Source: an uncultured Clostridia bacterium (GTDB lineage Bacteria; Bacillota; Clostridia; Christensenellales; Pumilibacteraceae). Taken from it: a DNA stretch of 6,938 bases. Location: assembly GCA_934277845.1 (NCBI GenBank), contig CAKQVV010000083.1, positions 1-6,938 on the forward strand, in the 5' to 3' direction. Below are positions 1 to 6,747 of the stretch, one piece after another (the stretch's first letter is position 1; each line of letters begins with the position of its first letter). The position numbers and the translations under genes are program-made. The notes under the pieces were generated by a model. The model was not told the DNA's origin. It saw only the letters and a program-made list of their open reading frames with translations, and made no database searches.

Positions 1-3000
1 CTGCCGTACAAATCGCTTACTTTAAGTTCGGTTTTCGATTTGTCTCCGCCGAAGTAAACGTTGCCGGTGCCGTCGGATTCTTCCGTCCGAACGTGCCCTT
101 TGAAAGTAAGCGTTATCGTAGCGGGAGCGAGCGAATAGTACGCATAATACGTTGCGTCTTTGTTGCCGATTTTCAAATCTTCTTTGTCCACTCTATGCTC
201 GAACGAATACGGAATCGTCGTCCAGCAAACGAAGGTAAAATCGCCTTTTTCGTCGGAATAATTCTCTGCAATGACAGAGGATATATCCTCGCCGTAAACG
301 CCGACCTTTTTATACGTTTTTTCGCCGTCCGAAAACGCTCCGCCCAAAGCCTCGAAGGTAACCGTATGCGGTTTTCCTTGTTCAATAAATCGTGCTTTGA
401 AAACGACGTAAGTTTTTACGTTGCCGTTCGCGTCTTTTTCGGTGCCGACAACGTAGGAACTTTCGTCAACGCCCCAATCCTTGAACTCGTATTCGTAAAC
501 GCCGTTTACGTCGCCGCGAGCGGGAAGATCGATTTTTGCGGATTGTATTACCTCCGCAAGCGTTTTTCCGAAGTAATCGCCCTCGACTATTTTGTAGTAA
601 TATTCATAGCCGTAATCTCCGACGCTGACAAACGCAATCGTCGGCAGTACCGTTTTTCCGTAGAAAACCGGCTCATAAACTTCGTTTTTGACAAACGCTA
701 TGCGTATTCCGTAAGGATATTCCTCTCCGATCGCGCTCTTCCAGCCGTAAAACGCGTAGTATATTTTGCCGTCGGCGTCGAAATAATCGTTGAGTTTCGG
801 GAGCGAATAAAACGCCGTGTCGTCACTTGAGCCGAAAGTCCATGTCTTGCCTTTTGCCGTATGCACTCTGTTTCCGTCGGGTTTTGTATCGAAATTCAGT
901 CCGTCCGCAAAACTCTGAAGCGGATCGCTTACGATAAATTCGGCGGTAAGTTCGTTAAACGTATAGGTTGCCGTAAGGTTTACCGTGATATCATTTTCCG
1001 GCATTTGCGCAGGGATATTCGCCTCATCCCAGACGACCGAATAGGATTTTATCGTTTCGTCCAAGGTCATAAGCGGATAGCCTGCAAGCCTGCTTATAAC
1101 CGTTTTATCGGAAAAATTGAGTTTCAGCAACGCAACGTCTATCGGCTCGCCTTGTTTTACGCCGTAATCGCCGATTTTCTGTCCGTTCGCGACGATATTG
1201 ACGTAAAATACCGGCAATTCGCCTAAACCCTTGCGTTCGTACAGCACGTAATATATCCTGTTTTTCGTAACGTCGGGCATAGCGGCAACGTCGTAATAGC
1301 GGCTTTTTGCCTCGTCTTCGGGATTGATATCGCGATAACCCGTGATGACGTAAGTATTTCCGTTTTGCTCAAACTCGTCGCCTATTATAAGTCCTGCGGG
1401 AGGCGTCGGACGAATGGTTTTGCCGTTATAATCGAAAGGCTTGTATTCGACCTTGACGCGCCCGAAAGTTTCCGTCTCCAGAACGTAGGTTTCGGTAAAC
1501 ACGTTTGAGTCCGTATACGTTGCTACAAACGTCGCGCCGTTTCTTATTACGTCGAAGTCGTTGCGATACAAATCGGAATCGGTATCCACCCTTATTATCG
1601 GATAAAGTCCCGCTTCGATATCGAAATCGGCGAAAGCGTCGTCGTTCGGATCTACGTTGAAGTAGTCGATGGTGAAGCGCAAGCCGCTAGTACTCACGAA
1701 AGCATCGTACTTTTTGCCGTAAACGTCCGGCGCGGTTATTTTGTCCGTAAGTACGATAAACGAGCGAAGCGACGGAACATACAGCATCTGCGCCGATTTC
1801 AGGAATTTGTTTCCGGATACGACATCGGCAGACGAATATTGAGGATAATAGAACTCCGCGTTAAACGTGAGTTGTTTCCATTTGAGTCTGTAAAAATAAA
1901 TACTGTAATCTTCGTATCTTACGATCGGATACGTTCCGTCGAACGTTTCGTCGACCTTATTGCCGCGGTGCGGAAGATACCTTTCCCAAAGGTCGTTCAT
2001 ATCGAGATAGTAACCCTGACGAACCGGCAGCATTTCTCTCGTGAAATCGGGCGGTACGACCTGTTCTCCTTCTTTAAAGAACAGCGACTCCAATACTTCG
2101 GTATGTCTTGAACCGCCGCCGACGTAATAGTCGTTTATAAACCGGCTGTTCTGAATTGCGTAATCTCTGCCGTCGGGATTTCTGTATTCCACATAGAAAA
2201 TCCGCTCGATCCCGCTCGCATATACGCCGTGCCGTTGAAGCATTTTTGCTTTAACGACGAAATTAAGCGTTTTATACGGATATTTTTTGCTGATATAAAT
2301 TGTGCCGCCGTCAATCGTTACATAGTCCTCGTAGTTTTTCGTCTGATAATCGGGTGCATCGACAAACTCGAATTCGTACCACAACTGCGCTCCGTACCTG
2401 TTCCTGAGCGCGTTATCCACGACCTCTTCGCCGGTGACGATATCGAGATACTTCATCTGCACGCCGTTCATTCTCACTCCGCCGTAACGTGACGCAATAA
2501 CATACGGATCGTCGGGCGAATTTTGTTTTTCGACGAATCCTAACGGAATGAGCCTGTCGCCTACGCCGTATAACGGAATTTTTTTATCGAAAATGTCCGT
2601 ATTCAGGTCGTAAACGAGGAATTTCGCACCGATTTTCGCGTTGACGAACAATCCGACTTCCAGATACATTCCGCCGTACAGATGCGTTTCGGAAATCTTG
2701 TTTACGGCATCGTAAGAATAACGGAAAGAAACGAGTCCGCTGAGTTCGATATACGGTCCGAAACGGAAGGAAACGTATACCGCCGCGACATTATTGAGTT
2801 TTAGAACAGACAAAGACAATTTCGCTTCGAGTCCGCAACGGAAACCGACCTGACCTTTGAGCGTAATCGAAAGATCTATTTCGTTTGCGGACGTGTTTCT
2901 CATGAACTTGAACTCATTGTACATCACGGGTTTACCGTTTTCTCCCGCTGCGCTTATCCCGTTTGTTAGCGTAGTGGTTTCCACGTAGTGATGAGAAAAC

Positions 3001-4886
3001 TCGACGTACAATCCGGCGCGCGCGCCCAAAGATCCTACCACGTTAAATTCCAGCATAAGCGAAACAACGGGTACCGGCAACGGAATTTGCCCCAGCGGTA
3101 TGCTGAAAATATCGACGTATTCGAGTTCGTCGTCATCCCACAGCGGACTGCCGGTGATCGCTTCGGCAAACTTGTTTTGTCCGTCTTTGGCAATGTCCAT
3201 AACGTATTCCACTTCGTCGGTAATGTCAACGATACCGTGAACGTCGTCCTTGGCGTCGGCAAATTCCGCCGTCGCGGCGAGCGAAATCGAAAAATCGTTT
3301 GTAAGATCGACCTTAATGTCGGTATAGAACCATAAAAGCGGATTCAACGTTACAAGCCCGGATTTGCAAATCGTGTACCTGTAATCTACCTGCGTTCTGT
3401 TTTTTATCGTAACGGAAACGCCCACTTTGAAATTTTTAACCTGTATTTCGCCGCCGAGTTCTATCTCGAAAGCAAGAACCGTTCCCGTTATATCTATTTT
3501 TACTTTCGGCTTTTGAAATTCAAAGCCTGCGATTGCCGCAACAACCGCCGCTTTTTCCTTTTCGGTGAGAGTGTTTGTATAGTCGGTTACCGTATGCGAC
3601 TGCGCGACGGCGTTTCTGACTGCGTTTTTAAGCATCACGATGCCTTCGTTCTTTTCCACGTTTTCCGCAATCGTTTCAGCAGAAATATTTATCACGCCTT
3701 CGAGTTGAGTCTGTTTTTCTCCGTATATATCTATATCGTAATAAACGTCGTCTACGTTCGGCGTAACAACGTCCAATATATAAAATTCGCCTTCTTTGAT
3801 ATCAGAGCCGACAACGTATTGCATTTTCTCCTTTTTGACGGATATTACCTTGCAGATATAATCGGCGTCCTGCGCCGTCGGTTTTTCGCCGACGGTTACT
3901 ATCGAGCCGGCTTTAATTTCTTTTTCCGTTCTCGCCACGATTCTGTTTACGTCCTTTTCAAGTCCCGCGTCCATATAAACGTAAACGTTTTCTTCCCATT
4001 TGGCAAGTTCGGACGAAGTGAGATGAATCGACGGCTTTTTTTCAAGAACGTTTTTTTCTTCTTTATGCGTGGTTATGGTTACTTCGTCTGCGCTTTCCGT
4101 ATCGTTGCCGTCAACGGCGACAAATTTCAGCAAAGAAGACAACGTTTTGGCGGAGTACGTCATGCCCTCCGAAAGATTTTTGTTGGGTTCGACGACGAAA
4201 GCCCCGTTTTCCGACGGGCGACATATTAGACCTATTTTTTCTCCGCTCGACGAAACGAAAGATATGTAATCGGATATGTTGTCGTTATGCAAAACTACGC
4301 CGTCGGTCTTTACTTCGACGACAGGTGACAGGGAAACGTTTTTTACGCTCGTAAGTTTTCTTATCGTTTCGGACTTTTCCGAAAACCTTGCATATACCGT
4401 CAGGGAATATTCTATATTGTCTTGTTTGCCGACGGAGTGGCTGTGTTCTGCGTCGTAATACCATCCGCCGAAAGAAAAACCGTTTTTATACGATACGGGC
4501 AGAGTCCCTATTTCTTCGCCCTCAAAGTAGGTTCGCGGCTCGATTTCCGTACCGCCGTCGGTAACAAAAGTTAAAACCGCGCCGTAACGGGCATAAAGCG
4601 TCTCATCCTTTTCCGCGGTTATTTTTTTTGGACAAACGCTTGTAAAGCCTTCGTCGTAATACCAGTCCGCAAAGACTCTTCCGTCCTTTTCTGCCGTCGG
4701 GAGCGTGAGTTCCTCTCCCTTTTCAAGCGTTATCGGGGCAATTTCTTTCCCGCCGTTCACAACAAAAGTAATGGTAACTCTGTCATTACTGCCGCCGCGA
4801 GAACAAGCCGACATAAAACAGACGGCGCACGTCGTGAGCGTGACAAATAAAACGGCTATTATTGCTTTTACGATTTTATTCTTCAT
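1..4886 (-). CDS. Giant B-repeat surface lipoprotein, C-terminus beyond window
   Basis: This is an unbroken frame of 1,628 codons from the ATG at 4886-4884 to the left edge; the end of the gene is outside. The start is supported by GGAG at 4896-4893, six bases upstream. Residues 1-28 form a lipoprotein signal peptide: KNK, a hydrophobic core, then MSAC with Cys28 as the likely lipidated residue. Residues 37-101 and 104-168 are B-repeat-like units with GGWYYD-type motifs (Trp75 and Trp142, 67 apart). Residues about 180-274 resemble an SbsA-type Ig-like domain (SEGMTY, EPNKNL). Residues about 454-784 are beta-rich, aromatic and glycine-rich, with no family I recognise. Residues about 1225-1585 hold four divergent B-repeat-like units (Trp1286, 1382, 1471, 1555; MPENDITV before Tyr1308). 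The predicted role is an extracellular, membrane-anchored adhesin or scaffold. No catalytic motif is seen. No LPXTG or SLH domain is visible, but the C-terminus is missing. Confidence 0.9.
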   Translation of the reverse strand, partial: MKNKIVKAIIAVLFVTLTTCAVCFMSACSRGGSNDRVTITFVVNGGKEIAPITLEKGEELTLPTAEKDGRVFADWYYDEGFTSVCPKKITAEKDETLYARYGAVLTFVTDGGTEIEPRTYFEGEEIGTLPVSYKNGFSFGGWYYDAEHSHSVGKQDNIEYSLTVYARFSEKSETIRKLTSVKNVSLSPVVEVKTDGVVLHNDNISDYISFVSSSGEKIGLICRPSENGAFVVEPNKNLSEGMTYSAKTLSSLLKFVAVDGNDTESADEVTITTHKEEKNVLEKKPSIHLTSSELAKWEENVYVYMDAGLEKDVNRIVARTEKEIKAGSIVTVGEKPTAQDADYICKVISVKKEKMQYVVGSDIKEGEFYILDVVTPNVDDVYYDIDIYGEKQTQLEGVINISAETIAENVEKNEGIVMLKNAVRNAVAQSHTVTDYTNTLTEKEKAAVVAAIAGFEFQKPKVKIDITGTVLAFEIELGGEIQVKNFKVGVSVTIKNRTQVDYRYTICKSGLVTLNPLLWFYTDIKVDLTNDFSISLAATAEFADAKDDVHGIVDITDEVEYVMDIAKDGQNKFAEAITGSPLWDDDELEYVDIFSIPLGQIPLPVPVVSLMLEFNVVGSLGARAGLYVEFSHHYVETTTLTNGISAAGENGKPVMYNEFKFMRNTSANEIDLSITLKGQVGFRCGLEAKLSLSVLKLNNVAAVYVSFRFGPYIELSGLVSFRYSYDAVNKISETHLYGGMYLEVGLFVNAKIGAKFLVYDLNTDIFDKKIPLYGVGDRLIPLGFVEKQNSPDDPYVIASRYGGVRMNGVQMKYLDIVTGEEVVDNALRNRYGAQLWYEFEFVDAPDYQTKNYEDYVTIDGGTIYISKKYPYKTLNFVVKAKMLQRHGVYASGIERIFYVEYRNPDGRDYAIQNSRFINDYYVGGGSRHTEVLESLFFKEGEQVVPPDFTREMLPVRQGYYLDMNDLWERYLPHRGNKVDETFDGTYPIVRYEDYSIYFYRLKWKQLTFNAEFYYPQYSSADVVSGNKFLKSAQMLYVPSLRSFIVLTDKITAPDVYGKKYDAFVSTSGLRFTIDYFNVDPNDDAFADFDIEAGLYPIIRVDTDSDLYRNDFDVIRNGATFVATYTDSNVFTETYVLETETFGRVKVEYKPFDYNGKTIRPTPPAGLIIGDEFEQNGNTYVITGYRDINPEDEAKSRYYDVAAMPDVTKNRIYYVLYERKGLGELPVFYVNIVANGQKIGDYGVKQGEPIDVALLKLNFSDKTVISRLAGYPLMTLDETIKSYSVVWDEANIPAQMPENDITVNLTATYTFNELTAEFIVSDPLQSFADGLNFDTKPDGNRVHTAKGKTWTFGSSDDTAFYSLPKLNDYFDADGKIYYAFYGWKSAIGEEYPYGIRIAFVKNEVYEPVFYGKTVLPTIAFVSVGDYGYEYYYKIVEGDYFGKTLAEVIQSAKIDLPARGDVNGVYEYEFKDWGVDESSYVVGTEKDANGNVKTYVVFKARFIEQGKPHTVTFEALGGAFSDGEKTYKKVGVYGEDISSVIAENYSDEKGDFTFVCWTTIPYSFEHRVDKEDLKIGNKDATYYAYYSLAPATITLTFKGHVRTEESDGTGNVYFGGDKSKTELKVSDLYG
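132..1214 (-). repeat. Four divergent B-repeat-like units in the C-terminal half
   Basis: Residues about 1225-1585 show a recurring pattern with tryptophans at 1286, 1382, 1471 and 1555 (spacing 96, 89 and 84). Around each are an aromatic or acidic approach strand (VVWDEAN, YGWKSA, FKDWGVDE, FVCWTT) and a closing strand such as NLTATYT, VVFKARF or TYYAYYS. The first unit carries PAQMPENDITV, typical of the end of B-repeats. The units are longer and more irregular than the two at the N-terminus. Unit boundaries are approximate and were drawn by eye. Confidence 0.55.
4383..4778 (-). repeat. Two N-terminal InlB-type B-repeat units (protein level)
   Basis: Residues 37-101 and 104-168 of the lipoprotein are two tandem units of about 65 residues. 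Each opens with a beta strand ending in NGG or DGG (TFVVNGGKEI, TFVTDGGTEI), has a central ADWYYDEGF or GGWYYDAEH motif, and closes with LYARY or VYARF. This is the signature of the Listeria-Bacteroides repeat (Flg_new / InlB B-repeat), a small ubiquitin-like fold found in Gram-positive surface proteins. DNA identity between the two is low, so they are old repeats and not recent duplications. Confidence 0.8.
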
Positions 4887-4911
4887 ATAAATCTCCGGTT
4901 TTTCGGTTCGT

Positions 4912-5010
4912 TTAATCTATGCAAATTGCCGTCGGAATTATTTCCGTAAACAATAAAAAAACGCAAGGGAAAAATTCTTTCTCTGCGCTTATAGTCAAAA
5001 CGTAATTCAT
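4912..5010 (-). CDS. Candidate 32-residue leader peptide
   Basis: A short frame inside the leader starts with ATG at 5010-5008 and ends with TAA at 4914-4912, 25 bases before the lipoprotein start. A strong GGGAGG Shine-Dalgarno site (5025-5020) lies nine bases upstream. The peptide begins MNYVLTISAEKEFF and is hydrophobic in its second half, with two cysteines. The frame runs across the terminator-like hairpin, so translating ribosomes could disrupt it; the Shine-Dalgarno site itself can pair in a small hairpin. This is either a regulatory leader peptide or a chance frame in a structured RNA. No homologue is recognised. Confidence 0.35.
   Translation of the reverse strand: MNYVLTISAEKEFFPCVFLLFTEIIPTAICID
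4955..4990 (-). terminator. Terminator or attenuator within the leader
   Basis: Reading the minus strand, AAGCGCA (4990-4984) pairs with TGCGTTT (one G-T), then GAGAAA pairs with TTTTTC around a GAA loop, with a three-base CCT bulge on the 3' side. A run of seven T's (4961-4955) overlaps the 3' arm. It lies between the promoter and the lipoprotein start. It would either end a small RNA or act as a conditional stop for the lipoprotein gene. The bulge makes it weaker than the terminator at 6688-6724. Confidence 0.55.
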
Positions 5011-5020
5011 AGGCGGATAC

Positions 5021-5033
5021 CTCCCGTCGAGAG
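5021..5033 (-). promoter_or_regulatory. Hairpin covering the leader-peptide Shine-Dalgarno site
   Basis: CTCTC (5033-5029) can pair with GGGAG (5025-5021) around a three-base GAC loop, including one G-U pair. GGGAG is most of the leader-peptide ribosome binding site, so this fold would mask it. Confidence 0.4.
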
Positions 5034-5085
5034 TTTGTTGCTTTAGTGTTTTGTAGGTTTCGTTCTTGAACTGTCTCTTTCTTAT

Positions 5086-5128
5086 AATTGTTGTTTTGAA
5101 GTTCCGCTATTTCTATACCCCAACAATT
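5086..5128 (-). other. 5'-terminal hairpin of the leader
   Basis: The inverted repeat AATTGTTG / CAACAATT (arms 5128-5121 and 5093-5086) begins at the predicted first transcribed base. It encloses a 27-base loop containing a G-rich GGGTATAG stretch. It could protect the 5' end or form the first helix of a folded RNA. Confidence 0.55.
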
Positions 5129-5134
5129 GAATAT

Positions 5135-5163
5135 ATTATAGCACAAAAATTCTTGTTTTTCAA
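5135..5163 (-). promoter_or_regulatory. Sigma-A promoter for leader and lipoprotein
   Basis: On the minus strand there is TTGAAA (5163-5158), a 17-base spacer ending in TGC, and a perfect TATAAT (5140-5135): a near-consensus, extended -10 promoter. The expected start is near 5128, which is the first base of the leader hairpin. It is divergent from the plus-strand promoter at 5287-5315. Confidence 0.85.
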
Positions 5164-5286
5164 GTTTTAACGCGCTAGAAAATTGCAAATTTTATCCTCT
5201 TATTTTAAAACCGATTTTGCTATGATTCTTAACCTCCCTGTCAAACCCAAACGAACAATACGTTGTCGTTAATCGCCGCAAATCCG
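5164..5286. other. Divergent intergenic spacer, no gene seen
   Basis: These AT-rich bases lie between the two divergent promoters. I see no convincing frame, long inverted repeat or tandem operator. Any regulator acting on both sides would bind here or over the promoters. Confidence 0.6.
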
Positions 5287-5315
5287 TTGAAAAACTTGCG
5301 CGGTCGTGATATAAT
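5287..5315 (+). promoter_or_regulatory. Sigma-A promoter for the 152-residue gene
   Basis: TTGAAA (5287-5292), a 17-base spacer and a perfect TATAAT (5310-5315), with an extended TGA just upstream of the -10. Transcription should begin near 5322. An in-frame ATG at 5316 abuts the -10 box and would lie upstream of this transcript, which argues for the ATG at 5352 as the true start. Confidence 0.85.
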
Positions 5316-5336
5316 ATGCCCGTAAGCACGAATATC

Positions 5337-5343
5337 GAGGTGA
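5337..5343 (+). promoter_or_regulatory. Ribosome binding site that fixes the start at 5352
   Basis: GAGGTGA ends eight bases before the ATG at 5352. It is a strong, well-spaced Shine-Dalgarno site. The alternative ATG at 5316 has no such site and lies next to the -10 box. Confidence 0.8.
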
Positions 5344-5351
5344 CTGTAAAA

Positions 5352-5810
5352 ATGAAAACTACGCCCGGATTACAGGAAAAAATCGATAAACTTCGGTCGC
5401 GGCGCACGAAGGCAAGCGCGATCGATTACGCCGCCGAATTTCTGTCGGGTTACAACGCGACGCAGGGATATTACGATTATTTCCATACGAAACGCGACGA
5501 ACTCGGCGGTTTCGACGTGTTCACGGCACACTACCGCGGCAATATTTACGGGTTTAAGTACGAGGGCGAAACCGAGGACGGTAAACTCGCTTTTTCGGCG
5601 AACGGCACGGCGAGTTTCGATGACGTAATACTGTGCGCCGAAAACTACGAAAAAGTCAAAGAAGGTCTTTTCAAAGAGATACGCGAGCGCGCCACGGCGG
5701 ACGTTACCGAATCGATAACGGAACTTATAAATTCGTTTACCGGAAAGTACTGCGACGAAAAACTGCAATTCTTCCTGTCGGTGAACTGGAAATTAAAATC
5801 AAAGTATTGA
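5352..5810 (+). CDS. Hypothetical cytoplasmic protein, 152 residues
   Basis: The start at 5352 is set by GAGGTGA eight bases upstream and by the promoter at 5287-5315; the stop is TGA at 5808-5810. I do not recognise the family. The protein begins MKTTPGLQEKIDKLRSRR, a charged amphipathic helix, followed by a mixed segment (about 48-90) rich in aromatic and glycine residues that looks like beta strands (GGFDVFTAHYRGNIYGFKY). A helical stretch with many Glu and Lys follows (about 90-125), then a tail ending LKSKY. No signal peptide, membrane segment or catalytic motif is visible, so it is probably soluble and cytoplasmic. It is divergent from the lipoprotein gene and 109 bases upstream of another orphan gene in the same direction. 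No clear terminator follows, so read-through into that gene is possible. Confidence 0.8.
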   Translation: MKTTPGLQEKIDKLRSRRTKASAIDYAAEFLSGYNATQGYYDYFHTKRDELGGFDVFTAHYRGNIYGFKYEGETEDGKLAFSANGTASFDDVILCAENYEKVKEGLFKEIRERATADVTESITELINSFTGKYCDEKLQFFLSVNWKLKSKY

Positions 5811-5852
5811 TTTCTATGACGTCACCGACGCCGCAAACGTAATAAAATTTTG

Positions 5853-5881
5853 TTGCGAAAAACGTAAAATTGTGCTAGAAT
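5853..5881 (+). promoter_or_regulatory. Sigma-A promoter for the 246-residue gene
   Basis: TTGCGA (5853-5858), a 17-base spacer ending TGC, then TAGAAT (5876-5881): an extended -10 promoter. The string TGTGCTAGAAT closely matches TGTGCTATAAT in the minus-strand promoter at 5135-5163. The start is expected near 5888, about 32 bases before the ATG. Confidence 0.75.
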
Positions 5882-5919
5882 AACGATGGAATCACAAAAT
5901 TGACGGAGAAACGGTAAAG

Positions 5920-6660
5920 ATGATCGACGATAAAACCGCTTACGCGGAAAGCGAAGAACCCATAAAAGCGTTTATCGACGCGTGCAACGTAATCTGCGAG
6001 GCAAAATACCTTTTAAGCGAGCGCAAAATTTCCAACCTCATGAAAACGATCGCAACTTACCCGCGGCTTTACACAATCTACAAGGACGCTCTGGCGGGAT
6101 ATAACAGCAAGGCGGAATTCCGCAAATCGCAGGTCAAGGTGGGAGTGCGCGGCAAACTCGTTCCGCCGCAAAATCAGACGAAGTTCCTCGCCTATGTTTT
6201 TTGTATTCTTCTGGACATCGACACGGGGCGCGTTAAACTCCGCGAGTTCCTCGACGAATACTTCTACAACACCAACCCCAACGAAGAATTCGCGTTCTTT
6301 TGCTCGGCATTGATTGTGCCGTTCCGCGACGTGACCGAATACGTTTATTACAACGGCGCGGACTCGTATCTCGAAGACGACAACGCGGTCGACGGCTCGC
6401 TGCTCGACTCGGTGAAACAACTTTTGCAGGAAATGAACACCGCCGTCAGCGAGAGTTCGGTCATCACCATGGCGACTAAACAGGACCTTTTCCTTATCGC
6501 CCGCGCGATCGAGAGCGCGATGACGCCCAACCGCATCGACCTCATAAAACCGCTGCTGACCGGTTACAAAAATACCGTGAACTCATGTATGATCCGCGAA
6601 AAACTCACTCCCTGTCTCGACAAACTCTACAAACTCTTTATAGTCAGCGAAATTTTCTAA
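5920..6660 (+). CDS. Hypothetical protein, 246 residues, largely helical
   Basis: ATG at 5920, with GGAG at 5905-5908 (11 bases upstream, slightly long) and its own promoter; stop at 6658-6660. I do not recognise the family. The sequence reads as a soluble, mostly alpha-helical protein: an acidic start (MIDDKTAYAESEEP), helices around DACNVICEAKYLLSERK, a basic stretch KSQVKVGVRGKLVPP, and a hydrophobic helix FLAYVFCILLDID that looks buried and not membrane-spanning because an acidic turn follows. Six cysteines are scattered, not in a metal-binding pattern. There is no signal peptide. Base composition is higher in GC than the lipoprotein gene but within a normal coding range. A strong hairpin terminator follows 27 bases after the stop, so this gene closes the plus-strand unit. 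Confidence 0.85.
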   Translation: MIDDKTAYAESEEPIKAFIDACNVICEAKYLLSERKISNLMKTIATYPRLYTIYKDALAGYNSKAEFRKSQVKVGVRGKLVPPQNQTKFLAYVFCILLDIDTGRVKLREFLDEYFYNTNPNEEFAFFCSALIVPFRDVTEYVYYNGADSYLEDDNAVDGSLLDSVKQLLQEMNTAVSESSVITMATKQDLFLIARAIESAMTPNRIDLIKPLLTGYKNTVNSCMIREKLTPCLDKLYKLFIVSEIF

Positions 6661-6687
6661 AACTTATGGAACGATAAACAATAAACG

Positions 6688-6724
6688 AAAAGCGTCCGTT
6701 AATAATGACTTAACGGACGCTTTT
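6688..6724. terminator. Strong bidirectional intrinsic terminator
   Basis: A perfect 15-bp stem (6688-6702 with 6710-6724, core GCGTCCGTTAA) encloses a seven-base loop. The stem is flanked by A's on one side and T's on the other, so it can work in both directions. It lies between the 246-residue gene and the convergent fragment at 6748-6938. Confidence 0.9.
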
Positions 6725-6747
6725 GTTATTCGGTTATAATTTTACGT

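Larger units (their letters stand above)
4887..5128 (-). promoter_or_regulatory. Long structured 5' leader of the lipoprotein gene
   Basis: The predicted transcript starts near 5128, giving a leader of about 240 bases before the ATG at 4886. It opens with an 8-bp hairpin, AATTGTTG (5128-5121) pairing with CAACAATT (5093-5086) across a 27-base loop. Next come a small CUCUC-GAC-GGGAG hairpin (5033-5021), a possible GCCTAT/ATAAGC pairing, a terminator-like hairpin with T-run (4990-4955), and a perfect 5-bp hairpin (4946-4933). This layout fits a riboswitch or attenuator leader, or a separate small RNA ending at the T-run. I cannot assign an RNA family from sequence alone. Confidence 0.55.
4955..5128 (-). 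ncRNA. Candidate structured small RNA (about 174 nt), family unknown
   Basis: A promoter, a hairpin at the predicted first base, and a terminator-like hairpin with seven T's bound a discrete unit of about 174 bases. That is the size of stand-alone Clostridia RNAs such as raiA, 6S or riboswitch leaders. I do not recognise a diagnostic core with certainty. A 6S rod looks unlikely because the 5' end folds on itself and does not pair with the 3' end. The RNA call rests on layout only; a leader that reads through into the lipoprotein gene is equally possible. Confidence 0.35.

Noticed and set aside
93..4229. Several long plus-strand open frames (for example 93-830, 861-1226, 1839-2111, 2988-3335, 3513-4229)
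   Set aside because: They are in exact codon register opposite the lipoprotein frame, so they stay open because of its codon bias. They lack Shine-Dalgarno sites and their translations are arginine/phenylalanine/valine-rich with no domain character.
4883..5188. A 101-codon minus-strand frame covering the leader, its stop overlapping the lipoprotein start as ATGA
   Set aside because: Its ATG lies upstream of the mapped -35/-10 elements and so would not be in the transcript, it has no good ribosome site, and it runs through hairpins and the T-run. It is better read as an accident of leader sequence, although conservation of its second half would be worth noting in an RNA search.
5192..5768. 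Minus-strand frames 5192-5407 and 5370-5768
   Set aside because: They overlap the promoter, ribosome site and body of the well-supported 152-residue gene and look like antisense shadows.
5817..5824. Palindrome TGACGTCA after the 152-residue gene
   Set aside because: Eight bases only, no T-run and no second copy; not enough to call an operator or terminator.
6013..6545. Minus-strand frames 6013-6420 and 6348-6545
   Set aside because: They are shadows opposite the 246-residue gene, with no ribosome sites or recognisable features.
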